64,000 bases of DNA from Xiphias gladius (GCF_016859285.1 NC_053409.1:20221976-20285975); one strand, 5' to 3'; counted from the stretch's first letter, positions 45,930 through 58,609 are shown. Notes: a model not told the origin generated them from the sequence alone. Numbers and translations: made by a program.

Positions 45930-46305
45930 GATTAAGATTTATTTCATACAAAACAAATGAGTAGTTTGTAAAGTATGATGTATTGGTATAGATTAAACTA
46001 CCTAAAAGTATATAAAGCAGTTAAAATTACCTCCACTTTGATCACTTAGAAAATTAACGTACTGCTTATATGTAGATGCATCAATACTACTTATACAATG
46101 ATATAATACAATACTGACAGGAGCCATTCTGCATAATGGATACTTGTATTTTTGATACTTTAAGTATATTTTGTTGCCAACACTTCTGTACTTTTATTTG
46201 CGTAAAATGTAAATGTGGGACTTTTACTTGTGATTGAATATTTTAATAGTTTTGCACTTTAACTTAGGTAAATTATCTAAGTACTTCTTCCAGCACTAGT
46301 CTTTT
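45930..46305 (+). repeat. Teleost 'AAGTA'-type repeat copy
   Basis: It contains AGATTAAACTACCTAAAAG, TATATAAAGCAGTTAAAAT, GGAGCCATTCTGCATAAT, and ends CTTCTTCCAGCACTAG. The left end is missing. Confidence 0.62.
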
Positions 46306-46489
46306 CCAATTAAACAAAAAAACAGCAAAACAAAGTGAAAGTAAAAGACTGTGAATGTCTGCAAAACTTAAATTAAGTTTTAAAAAAAAGTTAAATATAA
46401 CCAAAAAGTAAAGTATCACAAAGTTGTTTGGGTTTTTTTATTTTTTTTATTTTTTTAGCTTATCTAAGCACCTTAATTCACATTTGTTA

Positions 46490-46735
46490 CCATTTTAAAG
46501 AAAAGAAAAATTACTGCTCCGGGGTCTTCCAGCCAGGCAAATTAAATGAGCAGTTTTTTAATTTCTGAGCTCCTTGCTGTGTGGGAACATTCAGCAATGG
46601 CTCAGCATGTCAAACCATGTCAAGTGTTACAGTTCCCTTCCTGTTTCAGGGGGAAAAAAATATCACCTCAGAGATGAATTAAACTAAAAAGGCTTGTCTT
46701 CAGACCCCTTCCTAAAATGATTAACCCTTCTAGAG
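46490..46735. promoter_or_regulatory. Candidate regulatory segment
   Basis: Repeat-poor block with AAATTAAATGAGC, TTTTTTAATTTCTGAGC and GATGAATTAAAC words, about 2.6 kb upstream of mbip. Motif content only. Confidence 0.22.
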
Positions 46736-47639
46736 AGTATTATTGAGTTCTGAGTGGTTGTGCTTTTTCATTGCCTGTAATTGTTCTTTTTCTGTTGTTG
46801 CCTTCATCAGTCTCTCTCCTCATTATATGAAAAGAAGGGAAAAATGTCTGAATAGAGGAGGGAAATTTTCCCACAGTCACTCAACACAGAAAAATACGCC
46901 ATTGTGGCCAGGTTCCCATCCCAATGCCCCGCTGCACACTCCGCCGTGGTCTGAGGGACAGTGTTCTTATAATTGAGAGACCATTCTTTCTCCTGTCTGA
47001 CAAGTACGTGATGGAGAATACAGTTAAATGTAGATTCAAATCTCACATTTGAGTCAGTGCGGTCTGCAGGTAGCCATGTCTGATTGTTTCTTATTTGAGT
47101 GCAGATCAAAATCAGAGTGAAAGTCGTGAACGCGATATACTTAAATTATTTGAGTTTCATGGTAGGCATACTGTGGTTCATGTAGATACACGTGTTATTA
47201 TGGTCATTTGAGTGAGTACAACCATAAGATAATTTTCATACATCATTCATCTTGCATTACACCAATTACTAAAAGGCTTTAGTGTGTACTGATCTATAAT
47301 GTGAACAGTGTGAATTTGTGCACTCTTAATGAAAACAAAGTGAAATTTTATTCTATTGAAGCCTGTCCTTCTAATATCAACGTTACCTGCACCAAGTGCT
47401 TCACATACTTTTAAACATTATAAAAACAAACTTTGATTGACTGAATAACACAAAATATGAACATATAGAAAAAATCAGAAGCAATTGTGATAAATTAGAA
47501 GGCAACAGAGAATACTAGGGCAGTCAGAGATAGGGCACACCTTTGAAACTCCAGTAAATTAAGAGTTTACACACAAATCATATTATCAGTTCATAAAATA
47601 TGATGAATTGTTATTAATTAACATAAAAATTGACTTAAT

Positions 47640-47735
47640 GACCTTCATGATGGTTGGATTCTTTTGGAGGACTGTTGTATTAGACTGCATTAGTCTTAGT
47701 TAGGGTGTACCTAATAAACTGCCAACTTACAACTA
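47640..47735 (+). repeat. Short teleost repeat end
   Basis: ACTGTTGTATTAGACTGCAT, followed by GGGTGTACCTAATAAACTG, matches a very common fish interspersed-repeat end. Only this end was recognised. Confidence 0.5.
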
Positions 47736-48004
47736 TATTACAATGTGTTATAATCATTAATTTAATGTTTATAAACTGCTTTTAAATTCTAAATAGGGAG
47801 TCTTACTATAAGTTTTATGAAAAATAAAATTAAAATATTAAAAGTAAGTATTCCTATTAAAATTTAAAAAAGCAACAGGACACATCAAATGTAGAAACAC
47901 ATGCACCATCCTGTGTTTAAAAAAAAGAAAAGATTAAGAGCCACGTCAAATAAGGTGAAATTTAATTATTATTAAATTGCATTATTTTCTGTTGTGGACT
48001 CAGT

Positions 48005-49165
48005 ATATTTATTCCAGTGTTGTTCTCAAGTACACATTTGAGGTACCTGTACTGCTTGAGTATTTTCTTTTCATGCCACTTTATACTTTTACTCCACCAC
48101 ATTGTGGAGGAAAATACTGACCCTTTTGCTGGATTGCAGTTATCTGACAGCTATAGTTACTGGTTACTTTACAAATTAAGATTTTTGCATAAAAAAGATA
48201 TGAGGAGCTGATGAAGCACGATGTGTTTTTATAGATTAAACTATAGCCAACAGAACAGACAAGTAGAGCTGAAATGATTAGTTGATGACAAAATTAGTTG
48301 TTGGCAGCTACTTTGATAATTGTGTACAAATGCCAAACATTTCAATTTGAATCATTTTGATTTTTAGACTACTGGTTGGACACACATTGTGAAGGTTAAT
48401 TGTGAACTCTGGGTAATTTGATGGGAATTTCTCACTATTTTCTGAATTTTTACAAACCAACAATCAATTAATTGATAAAAAATCAATCAGGAGATTATTG
48501 CATCGTAAAAACAATCTTTAGGCATGTCCTTATATAAAACAGTTAAAATGTCTGCACCTCAACCAACTACAACAGAAAAAGGCTTTAACCATTAATGCAT
48601 GGGTAATAATAATACAATGGAGGGCTGAAACGATTAGTCGATCTACAGAAAAATAATTTCCAACTATTATGATAATCGGTTAATCATTTCAGTCATTTTT
48701 CAAGCAAAACTAGTGAGAAAAAGGCCAACATCAGCTGATTCCTGCTTCTCAAATGACACAATTTGCTGCTTTTCTTTGTCACATATCACAGTAAACTGAA
48801 TATCTTTGGGTTTTGAACTTTTGGTTGGACAAATCAAGACATTTGAAGACGTTGCTTTTGCTTGTGCGAAGTTGCGAAGGACTGTGTTTCACCATTTTTT
48901 ATTTTTTTTTTATGTTTCGTAGACATAACGATGAGTTGATCATGAAAATAATGCAGTATTGAGTTTTTATACAGTTTTCCTGCATTATGAGTACTTTTAC
49001 TTTTAGTACAGTCTTCCTGAGTATACATAGGGGTCTACATACTTTGACTTAAGTAATATTATAAATGCAGTGGCCCATTTATACTTGTAACAGAGTACTT
49101 TTACAGTTAGGTGTTAGTACTTTTGCTTAAGTAAAGGATCTGAGCTTCCACCACAGCTTTATTCT
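48005..49165 (+). repeat. Nested repeats: 'AAGTA'-type copy containing 'CGATTAGT'-type insertions
   Basis: The outer element runs from TTCTCAAGTACACATTTG to TTAAGTAAAGGATCTGAGC and ends TTCCACCACAGC. Inside it are two fragments of a second family: about 48,262-48,520 (GCTGAAATGATTAGTTGATG onward) and about 48,615-48,955 (GGGCTGAAACGATTAGTCG onward, with GGTTAATCATTTCAGTC). The nesting shows at least two rounds of insertion. The outer element ends about 110 bp before the mbip ATG, within its promoter region. Confidence 0.65.
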
Positions 49166-49194
49166 ATTCTATTCTAAAAGACCAGGATGTGTGT

Positions 49195-49276
49195 TTGCGC
49201 CTGCGCGATTGGGGGGGGGGGGCACGCACCGCCGCCTCATCCTCACCAATCAGCGGGCAGCATTCTTTGAACAGCA
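49195..49276 (+). promoter_or_regulatory. mbip promoter: CCAAT and CpG, no TATA
   Basis: A CCAAT box (CCAATCAGCG, 49,246-49,250) lies 27 bp before the ATG and an inverted one (ATTGG, 49,208-49,212) runs into a G12 tract. CpG content rises sharply compared with the repeat to the left. This fits a TATA-less housekeeping promoter with a very short 5' UTR. The start site is not visible. Confidence 0.55.
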
Positions 49277-52200
49277 ATGTCGGGCACAATGAAGCCGAGA
49301 GGAAATCACACTCCTCCTAATGAATCCAGCGAAATGTCCAGCAACACGGACTGCGTGCGTGTGTTGCTGAAGCTGCTAGCAGACTTCGGGAAAGAGGTTG
49401 GTCGCCGCTGCCTGAGCCACGTAGGCCCGAGGCGACGGTTCTTTTAGCCCGTGTGGTTAGCTAGCTGGATGCTAATGTTTTTAGCAACCCCCGTGTACTA
49501 GCACAGTTGGACGCTAACCCGACTCCTCCGCTCATCCATTGTTACTCAGCGCACGGGCGGGAGTTGTTTTGTTTTTTTTGACAGTCAAGTTGCAGAAAAG
49601 CAAGTGTGCTCGAGTTCCTGCTAGCGTTAAGCGATTTTGTTTCATCTCTGCGAGGCTTGCGGGTATGCATACGTTCAGACGTGGCTTCACCAGCAACCTC
49701 GCTTGGTCAGTTTAAGCAAAATATCTTCACTTCACTTGAACTTTAAGTCATTTTCACCCCCACAGCAGCTCTTAGTGTTTTAACCCGTAGCTAACATTAG
49801 AACTACGTTATTCATTTTCACATTGCAGGACCCTTTGCTCATGTTGTTCCGCACATGCGTGATTTCTTTATGGCTGCCTTTTTGTCGTGTACAGCAGGAA
49901 TAAAGTACACATGTATGAAAAAAAACACCACCAGTGTCAGCAGTGTTTACGCTGCCTTTTTACACTGGTAAAACGTATAACTCTCCTACCTATCTTCATC
50001 GTGTACATAAACTACATCTACTGCATACATACAGTACGTAACGGAAACTACAGTATATCTGTAGTATCAGTAGTATTATTGTGGCGGTATTGCGCCGCTG
50101 TTTTACACAGGAGGCCTCCAAGTAAAGATTATTTCGTGATATATCATTTTGTTTATACAAGTCAGAAAATAGTTTGGAAAAAATGTTCACCACATGTTCC
50201 CAGGGCCCTTTTAAGATGTCTTCAAATCGCTCGTTCTGTCTGACCCACAAACCAAAGATACAAAATTTACAATATTAAAAATAACACACCCAAGCAGAAA
50301 ATAATTACTATTTAATACAACATTTCAAAAAGGCTGGTACCAGCAAATGATTCCCACTTTTAAATGAGTAAATGATTAATCTAATATCAAAATAGTTGCT
50401 CATTAATTTTCAGGTAATGAACTAAGTGACTTACAACTACTTGACAAGTATGTACATGATCCTGAGACCATGTTATTCCATGTCAGAAACTAAATCTGCT
50501 GTATACTTATGTGTGTCACTTAACTTTCTCTGTGTTTTTGCAATGAAGCTCAAATTAGGCGATTCTGCATTGAGAATAGAAGTCAACACTGATGCTGTGA
50601 AGCCTCCATCCTCAGCTGCTAATGTTTACAGCTCTTTGCAGGAATATATCACTAAATTACAGGTAAAGTGGCCACACACAGCAGCTTATTTCCAATTTAT
50701 ACATTTCAATATTGGTTAAATGGCATGATTTTATAGTTTTGAGTAAAAAATTCAGTTTGAATTGAAGATACTTGAGGTGCCACAAGGCTAATATTTTTCA
50801 CACCTTTTTCCTGGTTGTTAATGAGACTCAGTCATTTATAAAATATATTATTGTTGTTTGACACCACCCAACATGAGTTTTGTATGTATTTAGGCTGTTT
50901 CAGAAAGCTTAAAGACACTGGTGGATGCCGATAGTGATCGATCATCTGCAAGGGACAACACATCAGATGAGGCAGTCACCACATCTTCACTCAAAGAGCA
51001 GACGACTGCAATGTCTGAGCACCACCCTCCCAGCTCAGAGGCTACAGAAAGCACGGCGGCTGCTGATGACGTCATGGTTCAGATCAGAGCCGGGAAGTCA
51101 GAGGTTGGTCTCAGATCAGTCTGCAGATCTGTCAGATGTTCTGGCAGTGACATTTTTAGAGTCCTCCTTACTCTCTGTCAAGCAAATGAATAATCATAAG
51201 TAATTGCTCCCAAGGATGTGCACATGACGTGCCACAGTGAAGCAAATGCTTGATGGAGACCTGATAAGCCGAGTTCGGCAGAGAATAAGGGGTCCTTTAG
51301 TGCTGTGGTTGGGTAGAACAGACCACATTGCTGGAGGGCTTTGAGAGAGGGCCAGGTCCTTGATGGATTATGAAGTGGATGCTCATTACTCTGAGATTGC
51401 ATGTGGATGAATGACAAGAGGCCCCATTCTGTTGTGCATTTATTTTGGTAGCCAAGCAAACAGTATTCATATTCCATCATGTGATGATGGGAAGCAATTC
51501 AACTTTTTTGGCTACCTGGAATCATTTCCTACTAGATTTCTCACTCCACATAATGGAAATTGCTGCATGCTGTTTGCAGATTGTTAACATTAAGTAAGCA
51601 AAAAACCTCATTGCATTCTTGACACCAATCAATTGCTCATCAATCAATCGTATCTTATTATTTGTGTTGTCTGTCCCTTGTAACCATAGATTGAGCGAAG
51701 AATATCTGCATTTATGGAACGCAAGCAGATGGAGATCAATGAAAACAATGTGCGCGAGTTTTGCAACGTGATCGACTGCAATCAGGGTGAGAATGGGAGA
51801 AAGGTTGGGGGCAGGGTGGAGAGGGAGCCTGCACACAGATTGCCAATGTTTGGGAGAGAGCTGATTTCCACAGGCGAGAGGTCAGGCTGAACTGCTCCAA
51901 GAGTGGGGCTGAAGTAGGTAACACACTCAGCCTCAAAACACAACCAGCTTAGTTGAGAAAAACATCAGACAGAGGGCCTTTTTTTAAACTCAAACCTGTG
52001 TGAGACACCAGATATAGAAATCAGGACACACTAATGGTAATAGCATTTGGCTGGGATATATACATTATATCTTCTAATCTTTTTTATTTACATTTTTACA
52101 TGACGTTCTAATTACATTTTAAATGTAATTTTCTCCCCTGTAGAAAACAGCTGTGCCCGAACAGATGCAGTATTCACTCCTTATCCAGGTTTTAAAAGTC

Positions 52201-55200
52201 ATGTGAAAGGTAAGAAAATAAGCATTTTGCTGCAAATGTCAATGTGACATTTCATAACACCTTTATTTTGAGAACTCCAACCATCATTTTTGATTTTATA
52301 CGCTATTATGTAGAAAACAAGTCTTAGGTCCACAAACCTCTTTAAATTCTTGTTAAAAAATAGCTTAACAGGAAAGGTTTAATATAATTTTTGGTTCAAT
52401 TACTGTAATGAAATTCAAATGTCGTGCTACAGTATATTACATGTATTTTGACAAAAAATCTGGTTTTTGGTCAACTTGCTGCCAGAAATTATATAAAAGA
52501 AGTGCTGAACAATTTAAAGCACTAATTACCACTATAAATTAATCAGTACAAACTAACAAATGTCAGAGGTTTTGTAGGACCCCTCTGTGCATCAGCATGC
52601 ATTGTACATGTCCTTAAGACTCTGTTAGACTTGTTGTCAACTAGTCTGGTTAAGATTGGGTAACAGGTTCTGTTCATGTGTTATGTTCCTTGACTGGCTA
52701 GTTACACGGGTGGTAAACACATATGGGCCCCAGACTCGTGGTGGGGGAGGCCCTGGAGAGGCCGGGCAGCAGAAGAGGGGGCCAATGGAGAGACACTGTG
52801 GAAACGCAGCCATAGAAGAACGACTACACAACATCGAGACTCACCTGAAACTCCCAACAGGTCAGAGAGGGGCAAAGACACAATTGTTTGAATAATACTA
52901 AAATCAGTTTGTCTCACTTGGTCTGTAACGTTTAAGTGCAGCACAGTTAATTTCCAGATAACAAGAATATTTGCTTTTGTGAGAAAAAAGCCCAAATTTT
53001 AAATGATATCAATTTACCACAACAAGGTAGAGTAAATGTAATACATTGACAGGTACATATGAAGCATTACGAAGTATAACTAATCTGAGATAGTTCATTT
53101 TGGGTAAATAAGATAAGAAGTTTAGTTGTTTAGTTAGTCAGTTAGTTAGTTAGTTTTTACTTGATATAAAAAACAAAGTGACATGACCAATTTTTAACTA
53201 ATCCATGATTTATTATGAACATGCTTCTTTTTTTTTTTTTTACATTCATTCACATGCGTTACTGAGATCCTGCCCTTACGTTTGCTGAATTTGTTATGTA
53301 AAATAATCAGCATTCAGGATGTTCAACAAGTGTTTTATTCGTCAGCGGGCCCTGTCCCATTGAGCGTCTACCAGAGACTGAAGAAGCTGGAGGATCGTAT
53401 CCTGGAGTTGGAAGGACTCTCACCCGAGTACTTTCAGTCCACGGTGAGTTCTCTGGCCTTGAAATAGACAAATGAAAAGCACTTAATACTTATTACTCAG
53501 CATTACCACACAGGTCGTGCAAGTTTGGAAAAGTAATGGCTGTAATTTTGACATTTTGTGAAGCTTCTGAAGGTATGATAAACAAGACAGGTACATTTTA
53601 TTCTTTAACCAACACACAGAGAGGTTTTATTTTACATAGTTTGAACAGATTTAAGCTAAATTTAAGAGCCATAGATGTATTTTTTATTCACTACAGACTT
53701 GTCAGCTCTGGAACGGTTACACTTTTTACATCTCGGGTATCTATTACACTCAATAGTTCAGAAACAAAATGTAGTTATTAAGTGATTTATGATGACATTG
53801 ACATAGACATAGATGATTCCCTTCACCATAGCAAGTATCACAGAATCAACTGCACGTCATACCATTATTATCATGAGCAACATACAGTATCATCATGCTC
53901 TATATGGTCTTGCCAGTTATAGCTTCTACTGTACTTCAGTCCCTGCCATTGCCAGCCTCTCTTGGCTTGTTGAGGTGTAGAAAACCATGTGCCTGCTTTG
54001 ATATAAGTAGTCAACAGGTGCTGCGCGTCACCTGACAAAGAGGACTTTCACCAAAAGAAACTCCTCCCTGAACACACTTGGGCACACCTCCCCGTTCATT
54101 CAGATGTACTCAAAGTAGCAGTCTCTCTCTTGCCTCACATTAGCGTGAAGCTTGCAGGTGTGTTTGACTTTTAGCACTTTTTTTTAGATACGCTGCTCCG
54201 ATTGGGCAGTTATTTTCTTCCATTGCCAAAATACTGGTGCACAAAGAAAGCAAGCGCTGTGTTTCAAAGTATTGTTTTTTTTTTTTTTTTTTAAATTCCC
54301 AGTCCCAGTAATTTGTTCAAGTTCCAGCATATCATAGAGAATTGGGGAACAGATGATCGTAATAGTCATCTTCTCCTCCATTTTGTATTGCAGTACTTTT
54401 ACGTAGTTGAGATGGAATAGTAAACAACCTTGCTTCCTTTTCCCGAAACTCGTTTAACTTTTCTCGACCTAGCCTGGTGGCACCACTCAGCAACTTTTGA
54501 GTCTTGAGTCACGGTGGCAGGTGCTGGTTGGAGGTTTAATTCAAAACAAGGGGAAGTTTTGCATGTGTGAACCGAAGAAAGCCCGGCTACAGTGGATACA
54601 TCCCTGCTTGGATATGAACCTGCAAATATGCAACAAAGGACTATTATGTAAATAGCCCACCATTCTTTCAGCCGCAATATTGGGGCATAGTCGACAGTGA
54701 ATGACAATGAGAAATGAAGTAGTAATGTAATGTAAAATGATATATAAAGGAAAAATATTGAATATAAAAATGGAAAATCGGTGGAAGCATTGTGTAATCT
54801 GGTGCAGTTCATCTTTTTCATCCCTCTCTGGATTGTGTAGGTACTAATCACATATTTTGGATACATGGATTTTTTTTTTTTAGATCAGAAAGGCATTAAG
54901 GAAAAAGAATTTTCACTCCGTTTGACAGTTTTCAGACAGTGAGTCGCACTGTATTGATGAGAAGTTCTTATAGAGCTTTTTTACTTAGTCCATTTCACAC
55001 GCTATCTGTCAGTTACTGCATTTAATGTGTATGATGCCTAAATTGGCATGTAGAATATTGGTGGGCTGTAGGAAAAATCATTTCAAAGTGGAAATCTACT
55101 TACTGAGAGGAGTTTGTGGGTGATGCTAATGGAGTTTCCCCTGATACGTCCGGATACTTCAACACGCTTCCCTCCTTGAGTTACACTTAAGTTGATTTGA

Positions 55201-56575
55201 ATCAAAAATGCAATGCGTTTGGTTACATTTACTTTAACATTTAGGTCACAGCAGAAAGCTCACTCGAGAAATGGCGACTTTTCACTACACCATGCTTTTT
55301 AGAGAAGCACAGACTCAAAGGATGGCAGTAATTTATTGGACTTCATGTTCAACCCGACAGATTTCAGCAGAGTCACACAGACTCTAATTTCCCATCCTGA
55401 AGGAGTCTGTCCAGCATGTATTTAGTTATCTGAGTAAGTGTGCTTGAGATACTCCGTGTCTCTTCACATTGGTATTTGTCAGCACAGCATGCTACTTCTG
55501 TGAGTATGCTGCTTTCCATCTGCTTTTGACTCGATGCATGTTTGTGTGAGCTGAGTAAAAGATGTTGAGTGTTTTTGAATAAACTGACGGGGTCTTTTAC
55601 ATTCAAATACCACTCTTTTCTTTTTCTTTTTTTTCTTTTGCAATATCTGAAAATACTGTAGTTTGATGTTTGCTGAAGAACTGTACACAGTTGGCCAACG
55701 ATTTCAGGAACAACGTTTTAACACTGAACAGAAAAGCATGCTACTTAACAAATGCTGCAGCAACTTAAACAGAAAGAAGTTCCACATGGTTTCAGAGTTG
55801 AAGTTGTGGAGTAAAAACATTTTTCTCTGAACTTTCTGCGTGCCATGTAATCGGACCTGCTCTGTTCAACTCTGACCAAGGACATTGTTGGATGTTAAAC
55901 CCCTTCTCTTTTCTCTCTCCCTATGTCTTCTGTCTCTAATTATTGTCGAAATATCCAATAAAGGAAAAATACTTCATTACTTCATACTACATTAAGAAAT
56001 AACCTTAAAATTAAGTGAATTTATACTGTGTTCCTCTCATAATCTTTAGCAAGTTACTGCTATTCTTATAAAAGTTCACTTTTTTGTATTTCATTTCATG
56101 GCTGTTAGGAACTCCAAGCTTAAGTTTTGATATTACAAAATGTCTTTCCATTAAATTGTGTCTTTGTCTCCGAGTAAATTCTTTTTCTGTCCTTGAGACA
56201 AAGTAAGAAAGGAAATAGACAAGTACCTCGGTATGTTTCTCAAAGCCCGGGCTGGTTTAGAAATTGTACTAATTAAAAAGGCCTAATGTGTACTTGTGTG
56301 CCTTTTTTTTTTTTTTTTTTTTTTTTTCCATAGAGTCACCTGCACAAGCGACCAAAGACATCCCCTGCTCAGGTTAGAAGCTTTTTTGTTTGCTTTCACT
56401 GCACATTGTGATTGGAGGTTAACCTGTTTTGATCGTTTGATCAGTTTTTTCCTGCTTTGTCCTTCAGGTCTGCAGCCTGACAGAGCTAGACGAGAAGATC
56501 AGTGCAGTGAAAGCAGCGCTACTGAAGAGGGTGAATGAATTTGGGCCTGGATATGGAACAGAGTTTCCACTGTAA
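49277..56575 (+). CDS. mbip: MAP3K12-binding inhibitory protein 1, nine exons
   Basis: ATAC histone acetyltransferase-complex subunit that also binds and inhibits the kinase DLK (MAP3K12). Coding exons: 49,277-49,396; 50,549-50,662; 50,894-51,103; 51,690-51,786; 52,144-52,209; 52,702-52,860; 53,346-53,443; 56,334-56,372; 56,468-56,575. They total 1,011 bp and encode 336 aa (human 344). Phases all agree. Strongest matches: the block around 149-202 (EFCNVIDCNQ, then the FTPYPGFKSHV stretch), RVVNTYGPQTR near 205, and EERLHNIETHLKL. Two leucine-zipper-like helices lie at about 264-280 (YQRLKKLEDRILELEGL) and 305-322 (LTELDEKISAVKAALLKR), with a basic HKRPK between them, as described for MBIP. 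The N-terminal 120 residues are poorly conserved. The first 40 residues are assigned by frame, promoter and the following conserved LKLGD exon. Donors of exons 1 and 3 are non-consensus (GAG|GTTGGT). Confidence 0.92.
50165..50415 (-). repeat. 'CGATTAGT'-type repeat fragment in mbip intron 1
   Basis: It contains AAGATGTCTTCAAATCGCTC, GTCTGACCCACAAACCAAAG and a TAAATGATTAATCTAATATC end, the recurrent phrases of this dispersed fish repeat. It relates to the fragments at 48.3, 48.6 and 57.0 kb. Confidence 0.5.
51195..51480. promoter_or_regulatory. Candidate element in mbip intron 3
   Basis: A repeat-free, balanced-composition block inside the 586-bp intron between exons 3 and 4, with words such as ATGACGTGCCAC, CTGATAAGCC and CATTTATTTTGG. 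It is unlike the AT-rich neighbouring introns. It could be regulatory or an unrecognised exon, but no coding family is seen. Confidence 0.2.
53444..56333 (+). other. mbip intron 7, the largest
   Basis: A 2.9-kb intron with T-runs (54,273-54,292; 56,303-56,327, the latter forming the polypyrimidine tract of exon 8). A 155-codon - strand frame (54,399-54,866) has no recognisable family. No conserved exon was found inside. Confidence 0.7.
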
Positions 56576-56819
56576 CAAACAAACCAGTGCTCCAAACACA
56601 ATACATTTGTTAATGCATTCAGCATGTTTCCTCTATTTCTTTTTCTATTCCTCAGCGACTCATTAAGACTGTTCTAAACATCGATGAGATTAAAATCACA
56701 AATTAAAAAACTCATGGCCACATATGAGCTTCGTTTTGTGGCCATGATACATCTTTGAATATCAAAGTAATTATTCCTCTAAATAGTTTTGTAGTTAAGT
56801 GAAACATAATTGCTCTGTA

Positions 56820-56825
56820 AATAAA
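56820..56825 (+). terminator. AATAAA polyadenylation signal of mbip
   Basis: A perfect AATAAA lies about 245 bp after the mbip stop codon, ahead of a TTTTTCCCTCC stretch. A weaker ATTAAA variant lies nearer the stop (about 56,703). Confidence 0.55.
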
Positions 56826-56994
56826 AGATATTTTTCCCTCCATTAAAAAATTGACTCGTAATTTAATCATGGCTTTAATATATAAACTGTTAAATGTAAT
56901 GTGTAATGTGATTGCAATCAGTATTTCCTTTATTAGTAGAAACCCACGATTTTCATTATTGATCATTGCTCATTGGGCCTATGAAATATCAGCA

Positions 56995-57120
56995 AATAGT
57001 GGAAAGTTCCGAAAGCCCAAGGGAAGTCTTCAAATGTCTTGTTTAGTCTGACCAACAGTTCAAAACACAAATATCTTGAGTTTAATATCATATCATCATA
57101 ATTGTTACATTTGAATAGTG
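56995..57120 (-). repeat. 'CGATTAGT'-type repeat fragment
   Basis: It contains GAAAGCCCAAGGGAAGTC, CTTCAAATGTCTTGTTTAG, TCTGACCAACAGTTCAAAAC and ACAAATATCTTGAGTTTAA, the most recognisable part of this dispersed family. Confidence 0.6.
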
Positions 57121-57339
57121 GTAATTTTTTAAACTCTAACGTGAACGGTTATCAAGTGTCGCTGATTAATGTTCCTGACAACCTACGAATTGTGTGTGTT
57201 CTAATATAACAATCTGAACTACACCTTTAAAAGAAAAGGACATTTAAAATTCATCATAATATTTTCATTTTCAATGTCTTATGCTGGAAAGGGGTGTGTG
57301 TGCTGTCGTGTCCGTGTGCGTGTAACTGAAATGAATCTG

Positions 57340-57490
57340 AAAGAGAACACCTGATTTATCTGCCTGACTGCTGTGTGATGATGATTAACCCTAATGGTTG
57401 TCATTATAACAAATGACCTGATTAGGGCAACTCTGTTTGGAAAACATATGGGAGACCCAACAAACCAGCATTAAATGGGACGCCGCTTCG
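57340..57490. promoter_or_regulatory. Candidate regulatory segment 3' of mbip
   Basis: Short repeat-free block with GATGATGATTAACCCTAATG and CATTATAACAAATGACC words. Motif content only. Confidence 0.2.
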
Positions 57491-57654
57491 TTTGAAACTG
57501 ACATGACTATAAAACGCTTTAGCTTGGAGTTTTAACTGAAAAAGCAGCTAAAGCAGTAATAAGAACTTTTTTTTTTTTCTCTGTTATGAGTAAACAAAGG
57601 ATGACTATTGCATTATCTTAAAACTGCAGTGAAGGATTCCTTGACAGAGGTTTT

Positions 57655-57880
57655 ATGCCTCCACGCTGGCGACAGACGTGGCTGGAGGCTTTATGTTTTC
57701 AGGTTGTCCGTCTGTCTGTGCCATTCTCGTGATGCCTTCACTTGGACCCAAGAATAAACTGATTAGATTTTGGAGGTCAAAGGTTAAGGTCACTGTGACC
57801 TCACAAAACACGTTTTTGGCCATAACTCAAGACTTCATGCACTATTTATGACAAAATTTCACACAAATGTGTAGTATCAA
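57655..57880 (+). repeat. Teleost interspersed repeat (LINE-tail type)
   Basis: It contains CGTGGCTGGAGGC, TTTTCAGGTTGTCCGTC, ATTCTCGTGATGCC, CTTGGACCCAAGAATAAAC and AGGTTAAGGTCACTGTGACC, phrases typical of a very abundant fish repeat. Its class was not determined. Confidence 0.65.
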
Positions 57881-57889
57881 AAGTAAAAG

Positions 57890-58425
57890 AACTTGATCTG
57901 CAGAACAATGGGCCCCTGTGAGTGAATACAATATTTGATTGTTTTAATATTGTAGCTGCTCAGGGTGGAGCTAGTTTTAACTACTTTATGCCCCTCCAAA
58001 AAGGTCACATGATAAATCTGGGGCGCCCTGAGATAATTAATTGGGTAGAAAAGAGGAAAAAACAAAGTTCTGCTACACAAATTTGTGTTTATATTTTTTG
58101 GACTTTCCTCCAGTCTTTCCTATGTTTGTGAAACACTGGATAATCATACCTCTTTGGACCCCGAACGGTGATTTAAATCAAACCATTAGACACATTTAGA
58201 AGGGAACTGTCTCTTTGGTCGAACTGCTAACAACTCAAAGACATCTGAAAGAGGCGAAGAGGCCCCAAATAGACACTGCTTTTTTTTTTTTTTTGTCACG
58301 AGACAAAAACGTTAGAAACCACTGATTTAATTTATAATAAAGCATTTCATTTTGTAAGCTAATCATTTTTTACATGTCAGATCTTGCCCACAGAACTTAA
58401 AATGGATCTGGACTGGTATCGTTTT
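57890..58425 (+). repeat. Teleost interspersed repeat
   Basis: It contains GGCCCCTGTGAGTGAATAC, GTTCTGCTACACAAATTTG, GAACTGTCTCTTTGGTCG and CCCCAAATAGACACTGC in order. I recognise these as recurrent in fish genomes but cannot name the family. A T16 run lies near 58,285. Confidence 0.5.
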
Positions 58426-58429
58426 AAAG

Positions 58430-58605
58430 TAAAGTAAGTACTCAGAATAGCTGTCAAGTATATTTAGGGGAGTAAAAAGTACAGTATTTCCCTATGAAAT
58501 CTAGAGGAGTACAAGTAGTAGCATAAAAAAGGAATACTCGAGTGAAGTACAAGTACTTCAAAACTGTACTTAAGTACAGTACTTGAGTAAATGTATTCAT
58601 TTACC
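58430..58605 (-). repeat. Teleost 'AAGTA'-type repeat fragment, inverted
   Basis: It contains AGTAAAAAGTACAGTATTTC, GAGTGAAGTACAAGTACTTC and CTGTACTTAAGTACAGTAC, the left-end words of the family in reverse orientation relative to the other copies. The palindromic ACTGTACTTAAGTACAGT sits at about 58,564-58,581. Confidence 0.6.
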
Positions 58606-58609
58606 ATGA

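Noticed and set aside
51067..51074. Palindromic TGACGTCA (CRE) in mbip exon 3
   Set aside because: It is explained by the coding sequence (Asp-Asp-Val-Met codons) and lies well inside the gene; a single 8-mer is not enough for a regulatory call.
54399..54866. 155-codon - strand open frame in mbip intron 7
   Set aside because: No recognisable domain, AT-rich hydrophobic composition, and no promoter or splice context.
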